DNA of 12,117 bases from Microbacteriaceae bacterium (GTDB taxonomy: Bacteria; Actinomycetota; Actinomycetes; Actinomycetales; Microbacteriaceae), in NCBI GenBank assembly GCA_026785785.1, contig JAJAZI010000116.1:1-12117 (forward strand). The letters are read 5' to 3'. Below the pieces are notes generated by a model. That model saw only the letters and a list, made by a program, of their open reading frames with translations, was not told the DNA's origin and ran no database searches. The position numbers and the translations under genes are program-made. Numbering within the stretch: position 1 is the first letter of the stretch; the number at the start of each line of letters is the position of its first letter. Positions 6,745-12,117 of this stretch are shown here, piece by piece.

Positions 6745-8610
6745 TCAGGGCGCGAGGATCGCGGCGATCGAGTCAATCGCAACCGACTGGCGGTCTCCTG
6801 TGCGACGGTCCCAGAGCTCGACGTTGCCCTCGGCGGCGCCGCGGCCGACGATCACGATCGTCGGTACGCCGAACAGCTCCGCGTCACCGAACTTCACGCC
6901 GGCCGACACCTTGGGCCGGTCGTCGAGCACCACGTCCTTGCCGCGCGCCTCGAGCTCGGCGGCGATGGACTCGGCGACCGAATGGACCTCGGCCTCCTTG
7001 GTCGCGGCGATCACGTGCACGTCGTAGGGGCTGACGTTGGCGGGCCAGATGAGGCCCTTCGCGTCGTTGTTCGCCTCGGCGATCACGGCGAGGATCCGCG
7101 TGACGCCGATGCCGTAGGAGCCCATGGTGACGGTAACGAGCTTGCCGTTCTCGTCGAGCACCCTGAGGCCGAGGGCGTCGGCGTACTTGCGGCCGAGCTG
7201 GAAGACGTGGCCGATCTCCATGCCGCGGGCCGTCTCGATCGGGCCGGAGCCGTCGGGGGCGAGATCTCCCTCGCGCACCTCGGCGACCTCGAGGAAGCCG
7301 TCGGCGGAGAAGTCGCGGCCGGCGACGAGACCGAATACATGCTTCTGGTCGATGTTCGCTCCGGTGACCCACTGGGTGCCGTCGACGATGCGCGGGTCGA
7401 GGAAGAAGCGGATGCCCGTGGACGACGCGGACTCGTGACCGGCGGGGGCCTCGGCATCCGACCTGCGGGGCTCGTTCGACCTGCCCGACTTGGACTTTGG
7501 AGCCTGAGAGACGACGCCGCGGCCCAGCACCGCGCCGTCCTCCGACCACGGGCCGATGTAGCCCTTGACCAGCTGCGGGGTGCGCGCGAAGTCCGTGGCG
7601 GTGGCCGCTTCGACCTCGGCCGGGGCGAATGCGACCTCGATTCGCTTGAGGTCGACGTCACGGTCGCCGGGCAGGCCGATAGCGATCAGTTCGCGGCTCC
7701 CGTCGAGGTGGCTGAGGGCGAGCACGACGACTTTGAGGGTGTCGGCGGCGGTCCACTCGCGGCCGTCAGGGCGCGGGTGGCTCGCGTTGGCGAGGTCGAC
7801 GAGACTCTGGATGGTCGGCGTGTCCGGGGAGTCGACGACGTCGGGAGCGGGGAAGCCCGAGTGGTCGATCGCCTCGGGCACAATCGTGCGGAACGCCTCG
7901 ACGTTGGCGGAGTAGCCGCCGTCGGTGCGCACGAAGGTGTCCTCGCCGATCGGGGTCGGGTGCAGGAACTCCTCGCTGCGCGAGCCGCCCATCGCCCCGG
8001 CATCCGCCTGCACGATCACGTACTCGAGGCCGAGGCGCTGGAAGATGCGCTCGTACGCGTCGCGCTGCGCCTGGTAGCTCACGTCGAGGCCGGCGTCGGT
8101 GTAGTCGAAGGAGTAGGCGTCCTTCATCGAGAACTCGCGGCCGCGCAGCAGGCCCGCACGGGGGCGCGCCTCGTCGCGGTACTTGTCCTGGATCTGGTAG
8201 ATCGAGAGCGGGAGGTCTTTGTAGGAGCCGTAGAGGTCCTTGACGAGAAGGGTGAATACCTCTTCGTGGGTCGGCGCGAGCATGTAGTCGGCGCCGTGGC
8301 GGTCCTTGAGGCGGAAAATGCCGTCGCCGTACTCGGTCCAGCGCCCGGTGGTCTCGTAGGGCTCGCGCGGCAGCAGTGCCGGGAAGTGGACCTCCTGGGC
8401 GCCGATGCCGTCCATCTCCTCGCGGATGATGCCCTCGATCTTGCGGCGCACCTTGAGCCCGAGGGGAAGCCAGGCGAAGATGCCCGGGCCCTGGCGGCGG
8501 ATGTAGCCGGCGCGCACCAGCAGGCGGTGACTGGTCACTTCCGCGTCGGACGGGTCTTCCCGGAGGGTGCGGACGAAGAGCTGTGAGAGGCGAGTTGGCA
8601 CAACCCCCAT
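6745..8610 (-). CDS. proS: Prolyl-tRNA synthetase (bacterial type, with INS domain)
   Basis: Charges tRNA-Pro with proline in the cytoplasm. The protein is 621 aa. The class II core shows [20 protein letters not shown] at 6-25, [14 protein letters not shown] (38-51), the motif 2 region with [17 protein letters not shown] (144-160) and MKDAYSFD, and motif 3 GSYGIGVTR (497-505). An insertion domain (about 225-430) lies between motifs 2 and 3, as in bacterial ProRS, and may carry the editing site. The C-terminal anticodon-binding domain follows (from about 515, with [20 protein letters not shown]). A hydrophilic stretch at about 368-398 ([20 protein letters not shown] and onward) looks like an extra in-frame insert. 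The start may be ATG at 8610 or a GTG three codons later (MPTRLSQLF), which is closer to family N-termini; neither has a well-placed Shine-Dalgarno. Confidence 0.96.
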   Translation of the reverse strand: MGVVPTRLSQLFVRTLREDPSDAEVTSHRLLVRAGYIRRQGPGIFAWLPLGLKVRRKIEGIIREEMDGIGAQEVHFPALLPREPYETTGRWTEYGDGIFRLKDRHGADYMLAPTHEEVFTLLVKDLYGSYKDLPLSIYQIQDKYRDEARPRAGLLRGREFSMKDAYSFDYTDAGLDVSYQAQRDAYERIFQRLGLEYVIVQADAGAMGGSRSEEFLHPTPIGEDTFVRTDGGYSANVEAFRTIVPEAIDHSGFPAPDVVDSPDTPTIQSLVDLANASHPRPDGREWTAADTLKVVVLALSHLDGSRELIAIGLPGDRDVDLKRIEVAFAPAEVEAATATDFARTPQLVKGYIGPWSEDGAVLGRGVVSQAPKSKSGRSNEPRRSDAEAPAGHESASSTGIRFFLDPRIVDGTQWVTGANIDQKHVFGLVAGRDFSADGFLEVAEVREGDLAPDGSGPIETARGMEIGHVFQLGRKYADALGLRVLDENGKLVTVTMGSYGIGVTRILAVIAEANNDAKGLIWPANVSPYDVHVIAATKEAEVHSVAESIAAELEARGKDVVLDDRPKVSAGVKFGDAELFGVPTIVIVGRGAAEGNVELWDRRTGDRQSVAIDSIAAILAP

Positions 8611-8652
8611 AGTACGGCCAGCGGGATGGATGGTCGGGCGACGCCGTCGGGG

Positions 8653-9666
8653 TCAGGCGTCCTTCGCGGACGACGCAGTGTCGGCGTGCGTTGTGGTGTC
8701 CGTGCCCCTGCCCCGCGTCGTGATGAGGCTCGCGACGGTCGCGACGGCGACTGTCGCCCCGATGAAGGTGAGGGACAGCCAGATGGGAATCTCGGGCGCC
8801 CACTCGACGCTCTGACCGCCGTTGACGAACGGGAGCTCGTTGATGTGCAGGGCGTGGAGGACGAGCTTGACGCCGATGAAGCCGAGGATCACGGCGAGGC
8901 CCTGCGCGAGGTAGACGAGGCGCTCGAGCAGGCCGCCGATGAGGAAGAAAAGCTGGCGCAGACCCATAAGGGCGAAGACGTTCGCGGTGAATACGATATA
9001 CGCCTCTTTGGTGAGACCGTAGATGGCCGGGATCGAGTCGACGGCGAACACGAGGTCGACGACACCGATGGCGACGATCACCAGCATCAGCGGTGTGAAA
9101 AACCGCTTGCCGTCAATTCTCACCGCGTACTTGCCACCGTGGTATTCGTCGGTGATGGGCAGCGCACGCCGCAGGAGCTTCACGGCCCGGCCGTTCGCCG
9201 GGTCGCTGTCGTGCGAGCCGAAGGCCTGGTTGTATGCGAGGACAAGCAGCAGGGCGCCGAAGACGTAGAAGATCCAGGAGAAGTTGTCGATGAGGGCCGC
9301 CCCGACGGCGATGAAAATCCCGCGCAGCACGATTGCGATGATGATGCCGATCATCAGCACTTTCTGCTGGTGCTCCTTGGGCACCGCGAACCCGGACATG
9401 ATGATCAGGAAGACGAAGAGATTGTCGATCGACAGCGCCTTCTCGGTGAGATAGCCGGCAAAGTACTCGCCCCCGAAGGTCCATCCCGACACGAACCCGA
9501 TCCCCACACCGAACAGCAGGGCCAGCGCGATGTAGAAGCACGACCAGCGGGCGGATTCACCGATAGACGGAATGTGCGGAGTGCGTACGTGCGCGAAGTA
9601 CTCGTAGACGAAGAAGGCGATGGTGACGCCGATGGTGATCGTCCAGGTGAGGAGCGTCACGTTCAC
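8653..9666 (-). CDS. TerC family integral membrane protein
   Basis: A 337-aa polytopic membrane protein with about nine hydrophobic helices. It carries the TerC hallmarks: EKALSIDNLFVFLIIMSGF (75-93) and DLVFAVDSIPAIYGLTKEAY (204-223), followed by TANVFALMGLRQLFFLIGG. The paired acidic residues in these two segments are thought to bind cations. The family includes Alx/MeeY-type manganese exporters and the tellurite-resistance protein TerC, so metal (Mn2+) export or metalation of secreted proteins is the best guess. The frame is open for 282 nt further upstream, but that part is arginine/serine-rich and overlaps ispG in antiphase. GTG at 9666 is preferred because GGAG lies 7 nt before it and hydrophobic sequence starts at once. 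It is followed by proS after 42 nt. A hydrophilic, T/S-rich C-terminal tail is near 317-337. Confidence 0.93.
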   Translation of the reverse strand: MNVTLLTWTITIGVTIAFFVYEYFAHVRTPHIPSIGESARWSCFYIALALLFGVGIGFVSGWTFGGEYFAGYLTEKALSIDNLFVFLIIMSGFAVPKEHQQKVLMIGIIIAIVLRGIFIAVGAALIDNFSWIFYVFGALLLVLAYNQAFGSHDSDPANGRAVKLLRRALPITDEYHGGKYAVRIDGKRFFTPLMLVIVAIGVVDLVFAVDSIPAIYGLTKEAYIVFTANVFALMGLRQLFFLIGGLLERLVYLAQGLAVILGFIGVKLVLHALHINELPFVNGGQSVEWAPEIPIWLSLTFIGATVAVATVASLITTRGRGTDTTTHADTASSAKDA

Positions 9667-9701
9667 AAGGCTCTCCAGAAGAGTCGGCGGGCGGAACCCG
9701 T

Positions 9702-9707
9702 AGCCTA
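9702..9707 (-). promoter_or_regulatory. Possible -10 element for the TerC-family gene
   Basis: TAGGCT on the minus strand fits the actinobacterial TANNNT -10 pattern. It lies in the 76-nt gap after ispG and would give a leader of roughly 30 nt containing the GGAG ribosome-binding site. No good -35 is seen. The gene could equally be read through from ispG. Confidence 0.3.
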
Positions 9708-9742
9708 CCAACCGAAGCTGGACGCCCGACGCGTTTCCGCGG

Positions 9743-10891
9743 CTAGACCGTGACGACCTCGGGCGAACCGAGCGTGCCCGGAGGCATCTCGGCGGCGAGC
9801 CGGTTGGCCTCCTCGATGAGAGTCGCGACGATGTCGGCTTCCGGCACGGTCTTGATGACCTCGCCCTTGACGAAGATCTGGCCGCGCCCGTTGCCGCTCG
9901 CCACGCCGAGGTCGGCCTCGCGAGCCTCACCCGGTCCGTTGACGACACAGCCCATGACGGCGACGCGTAGTGGAACGGTCATACCCTCGAGACCCGCGGT
10001 GACGTCGTTGGCCAGCTTGTAGACATCCACCTGAGCGCGTCCGCAGCTCGGGCAGGACACGATCTCGAGCGTGCGCTCGCGCAGACCAAGCGACTGCAGG
10101 ATCTGCAGCCCGACCTTGACCTCCTGGACGGGCGGCGCAGAGAGGGACACGCGGATGGTATCTCCGATGCCCTCGCCGAGCAGGATGCCGAACGCGGTCG
10201 CCGACTTGATCGTGCCCTGGAATTCCGGGCCGGCCTCGGTCACACCGAGGTGCAGTGGCCAGTCACCGCGCTCTGCCAGCAGGCGGTAGGCCCTGACCAT
10301 CGTGACGGGGTCGTTGTGCTTGACCGAGATCTTGAAGTCGTGGAAGTCGTGCTCCTCGAACAGGCTCGCCTCCCAGACGGCACTCTCGACGAGCGCCTCC
10401 GGAGTGGCCTTGCCGTATTTCTGCAGCAGGCTCGGCTCGAGCGAGCCGGCGTTGACGCCGATCCGGATACTGACGCCGGCGGCCTTCGCCGCGGCGGCAA
10501 TCTTGCCGACCTGATCGTCGAACTTGCGGATGTTGCCCGGATTCACGCGCACCGCACCGACGCCGGCGTCAATCGCGCTGAAGACGTAGCGGGGCTGGAA
10601 GTGGATGTCGGCAATCACCGGGATCTGGCTCTTGCCGGCGATGATGTGCAGCACATCCGCGTCGTCCTGGTGAGGCACGGCGACGCGCACGATGTCGCAT
10701 CCGCTCGCCGTCAGCTCCGCGATCTGCTGCAGGGTCGCGTTGATGTTGGTGGTCTGGGTCGTGGTCATCGACTGCACGCTGACCCGGGAATCACCGCCAA
10801 CCTTGACCTTGCCGACCGAGATTTCTCGGGTCTTGCGGCGGGGGGCGAGAACGGAGGGGGCTTTGGGCATTCCCAGATTGACTGCAGGCAC
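9743..10891 (-). CDS. ispG: 4-hydroxy-3-methylbut-2-enyl-diphosphate synthase
   Basis: IspG (GcpE) converts 2-C-methylerythritol 2,4-cyclodiphosphate to HMBPP, the penultimate step of the MEP isoprenoid pathway, using a [4Fe-4S] cluster. The 382-aa protein has the full set of signatures: [13 protein letters not shown] near 38-50, [10 protein letters not shown] and VRVNPGNI in the TIM barrel, and the cluster ligands C280 and C283 (SCPSCGR), C315 and E322 (GCVVNGPGE). The cysteine spacing matches known IspG proteins. The GTG start at 10891 gives [20 protein letters not shown], as in actinobacterial homologues. It lies 6 nt after a TAAGCT -10 hexamer, so the mRNA is probably leaderless. In many actinobacteria ispG follows dxr and a site-2 protease gene; here it is instead the first gene of its run and diverges from a lipoprotein gene. 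Confidence 0.97.
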   Translation of the reverse strand: MPAVNLGMPKAPSVLAPRRKTREISVGKVKVGGDSRVSVQSMTTTQTTNINATLQQIAELTASGCDIVRVAVPHQDDADVLHIIAGKSQIPVIADIHFQPRYVFSAIDAGVGAVRVNPGNIRKFDDQVGKIAAAAKAAGVSIRIGVNAGSLEPSLLQKYGKATPEALVESAVWEASLFEEHDFHDFKISVKHNDPVTMVRAYRLLAERGDWPLHLGVTEAGPEFQGTIKSATAFGILLGEGIGDTIRVSLSAPPVQEVKVGLQILQSLGLRERTLEIVSCPSCGRAQVDVYKLANDVTAGLEGMTVPLRVAVMGCVVNGPGEAREADLGVASGNGRGQIFVKGEVIKTVPEADIVATLIEEANRLAAEMPPGTLGSPEVVTV

Positions 10892-10897
10892 GCCCTT

Positions 10898-10903
10898 AGC
10901 TTA
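10898..10903 (-). promoter_or_regulatory. -10 element of ispG (leaderless)
   Basis: TAAGCT on the minus strand matches TANNNT and ends 6 nt before the GTG start codon. Transcription would therefore begin at or within a base of the start codon, giving a leaderless mRNA. This agrees with the lack of a well-spaced Shine-Dalgarno. Confidence 0.55.
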
Positions 10904-10906
10904 CGT

Positions 10907-10920
10907 CGGGCTGGAGCCCG
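10907..10920. promoter_or_regulatory. 14-bp palindrome in the ispG promoter
   Basis: CGGGCT (10907-10912) and AGCCCG (10915-10920) are perfect inverted halves around GG. The palindrome sits 3 bp upstream of the ispG -10 hexamer, in the -35/-10 spacer, where a bound dimeric regulator would block RNA polymerase. GC-rich palindromes arise easily in such DNA, so the operator role is a hypothesis. Confidence 0.35.
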
Positions 10921-11009
10921 GTCGCTGGCATCCCCCGGGACCGCCGATCGCTTGTGGGCAGTGACACGGCACACATCCTCTCGGCGATGCGCGAGAGACT
11001 CCCGACCCG

Positions 11010-11015
11010 TATGCT
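11010..11015 (+). promoter_or_regulatory. -10 element of the lipoprotein gene (leaderless)
   Basis: TATGCT fits TANNNT and ends 6 nt before the ATG at 11022. Transcription would begin at about the A of the start codon, so this mRNA too is probably leaderless. Only GAGAA lies upstream as a possible ribosome-binding site, and it is too close to the ATG. Confidence 0.55.
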
Positions 11016-11021
11016 CGAGAA

Positions 11022-11810
11022 ATGACGAAGCCTCGGGCAGGGGTGCGGGCGACCAGGCGACGTCGGGCGATCGCAGCCCTCTCGGCTCTCGCCGCTCTCA
11101 CCACGCTGAGCGGCTGCACACCGTCCCCGACGACAACCTATGTCGGCCCGTCCGGCGCCGAGGTGACCGTCGACTGGGCCGACTATCCCGGCTCCCCCGG
11201 CGTCGATGCGGACGACGTGCTGTCGGCCCCGCCACAGGAGGACATCGCTCAGGTCGAAGCCGAGCTGATCGCCGACATCAAGATGGCACTGGGCGCCGAG
11301 TTCGACCTCGACTGGCAGACCGAGGGCAAAGCGCAGTGGTTCCCAGCCGGCGGGAACGGCTTCGGTGGCGAATCCGCCTATGCGTCCTTCAACTCCCAGA
11401 ACTACGTGAGCGACACCGTGCCGGACGGCGCCGACGACTGGCGCCTGGTCGTCGACATCGTGAGCACCGTCACGGCTTCGCGCGGCCTCGGCCCGGTCGA
11501 GCTCGGTCACGAGGGGGCGGATGCTGACGACCTCGGCGAGCGATTCAGAACCGACGATCCGGATGAGTACTGGCAATGGTGGGGCGACGCGTACGGCTCG
11601 TCGCAGTGGCTTTCCGTCGCCCTGACCGATGTCTCCAAGGACGACTCGGGCGAGGCCGCCGAGGAGTGGGACAGCTTCGACTGGCCCGCGCAGAGCATCG
11701 CGCTCTCCTACGGCGCGACCACGCTGCCGGAAGGCGGGCGGGCCGAGTTCGAACGCAGGCTCGCGCCCTTCGCCGGGCTGGACGTGCCGCTCGCCACCAC
11801 CTCGGATTGA
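11022..11810 (+). CDS. Putative secreted lipoprotein of unknown function
   Basis: A 262-aa protein not recognised as a known family. The N-terminus is a classic type II signal peptide: basic RATRRRRA (9-16), a hydrophobic core of Ala/Leu (17-28) and the lipobox LSGC (29-32). C32 should be lipidated and anchor the protein to the outer face of the membrane. A short linker (TPSPTTTYVGPSG) leads to a strongly acidic, Trp-rich mature domain, with WADYPGSPGVDADDV at 52-66, WQTEGKAQWFPAGGNGFGGE near 98-117 and DPDEYWQWWGDAYGSSQW in the second half. No catalytic motif is evident. It diverges from ispG, has its own leaderless-type promoter and is not in an operon with anything visible. A substrate-binding or cell-wall-associated role is possible, but nothing here proves it. 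Confidence 0.85.
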   Translation: MTKPRAGVRATRRRRAIAALSALAALTTLSGCTPSPTTTYVGPSGAEVTVDWADYPGSPGVDADDVLSAPPQEDIAQVEAELIADIKMALGAEFDLDWQTEGKAQWFPAGGNGFGGESAYASFNSQNYVSDTVPDGADDWRLVVDIVSTVTASRGLGPVELGHEGADADDLGERFRTDDPDEYWQWWGDAYGSSQWLSVALTDVSKDDSGEAAEEWDSFDWPAQSIALSYGATTLPEGGRAEFERRLAPFAGLDVPLATTSD

Positions 11811-11847
11811 GGCGGGGCATCGGCTCTCGCAGTGGCCGGGCACCCTC

Positions 11848-12117
11848 TCAGCGCACCATCCTGATGTCCCGAACGTTGCCGAAGCTGGCATCGATCGTGT
11901 GGGTCCCGTCCGGCGAGAACCCGTTCCGCGCAGAGAAGGCGTGCGCCCGCGGGGAACGTGCCCGAATAGGTTTCGATGTGTGCCGGGTAGTGGACGCGGC
12001 CGATCTCGTCCGCATCGCCGGCAGCGCTCGTCTCACTGAACCGGGCATTCCCTACACCCGCCGCTCGTGCCGCCGCGGCTTCAGGCGCTGCGGCGCGGCC
12101 GTCGCGGGCGGGCACTC
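11848..12117 (-). pseudogene. 3' end of an unidentified gene with a probable frameshift (partial)
   Basis: Coding-like sequence enters from the right edge in one frame (NARFSETSAAGDADEIGRVH then YPAHIETYSGTFPA). It continues in the next frame as AHAFSARNGFSPDGTHTIDA and SFGNVRDIRMVR, ending at TGA 11850-11848. In each part nearly all third codon positions are G or C, whereas the continuation of either frame past the join looks like a shadow (Arg/Ser/Pro-rich). The switch fits one base gained or lost near 11945-11956, around GCGGGCGC on the minus strand. It may be a true broken gene or a sequencing error in a GC-rich run. The protein is not recognised. It converges on the lipoprotein gene with only 37 nt between the ends, and no clear terminator is seen there. 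Confidence 0.5.

Larger units (their letters stand above)
10892..11021. promoter_or_regulatory. Divergent promoter region of ispG and the lipoprotein gene
   Basis: 130 bp between the two start codons. It holds a -10 hexamer for each direction, each exactly 6 nt from its start codon, and a 14-bp palindrome upstream of the ispG -10. No other coding potential or RNA gene is seen. Clear TTGACA-type -35 boxes are lacking on both sides, which is common in this phylum. Confidence 0.6.

Noticed and set aside
6982..8586. Long plus-strand open frame (534 codons) opposite proS
   Set aside because: It is the antisense of a certain gene, and the translation is biased to V, G, D, A, E and R as expected from a GC-rich shadow frame. 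It has no motif.
8626..9753. Plus-strand open frame opposite the TerC-family gene
   Set aside because: Translation is D/E/V/R-rich without family features. The minus-strand gene has clear membrane helices and TerC motifs.
9667..9948. N-terminal extension of the TerC-family protein
   Set aside because: The extension is Arg/Ser-rich, overlaps the end of ispG out of frame, and a Shine-Dalgarno supports GTG at 9666.
10250..11527. Plus-strand open frame spanning ispG and the lipoprotein gene
   Set aside because: It runs antisense to ispG and out of frame through the lipoprotein gene. Its content is an Arg/Gly-rich shadow.
11811..11847. Bidirectional terminator between the convergent genes
   Set aside because: No convincing stem followed by a T-run is present in the 37-nt gap.
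11708..12115. Single intact minus-strand gene in one frame down to 11708
   Set aside because: After about 11950 this frame becomes shadow-like and runs antisense into the lipoprotein gene, while the neighbouring frame has strong coding bias and ends at 11848.

Overview
The window is GC-rich DNA (G or C at almost every third codon position) from an actinobacterium, most likely a member of Microbacteriaceae. This rests on the codon bias, frequent GTG starts, the protein types (actinobacterial NusA, IspG and bacterial-type ProRS) and the leaderless-looking promoters. The genus cannot be fixed from sequence alone.

Layout: nearly everything is on the minus strand and is read from right to left. 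ispG (isoprenoid synthesis) starts at 10891. It is followed by a TerC-family membrane protein, proS (prolyl-tRNA synthetase), then a tight six-gene cluster: a MoxR AAA+ ATPase, a DUF58 protein, a small one-helix membrane protein, two membrane-anchored von Willebrand A proteins and a TPR-like membrane protein with an acidic tail. After these come nusA and ylxR/rnpM. The left edge (1-86) is the leader of the next gene, which by conserved order should be infB; its start lies just outside. On the right, a plus-strand lipoprotein gene (11022-11810) diverges from ispG. It converges on the 3' end of an unidentified minus-strand gene that seems to carry a frameshift and runs off the window.

How the genes fit together: nusA-ylxR-(infB) is the classic transcription/translation operon, but rimP, its usual first gene, is not next to nusA. 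The MoxR/VWA block sits there instead. The members of that block overlap or nearly touch (gap of 11 nt, then overlaps of 14, 10, 4 and 4 nt). This implies one translationally coupled unit that makes an ATPase-driven assembly or maturation machine at the membrane, comparable in composition to Bat/MoxR operons.

The most unusual non-coding signals are these. (1) A chain of three tiny ORFs of 4, 5 and 6 codons plus a fourth open ORF links the ylxR stop to the presumed infB start, each joined by a TAATG or ATGA stop/start overlap. (2) A hairpin there would mask the presumed infB Shine-Dalgarno. (3) A 23-bp exact repeat of the 3' end of nusA lies inside the nusA-ylxR spacer. (4) The divergent ispG and lipoprotein genes each have a -10 hexamer exactly 6 nt before the start codon, with a 14-bp palindrome upstream of the ispG -10.
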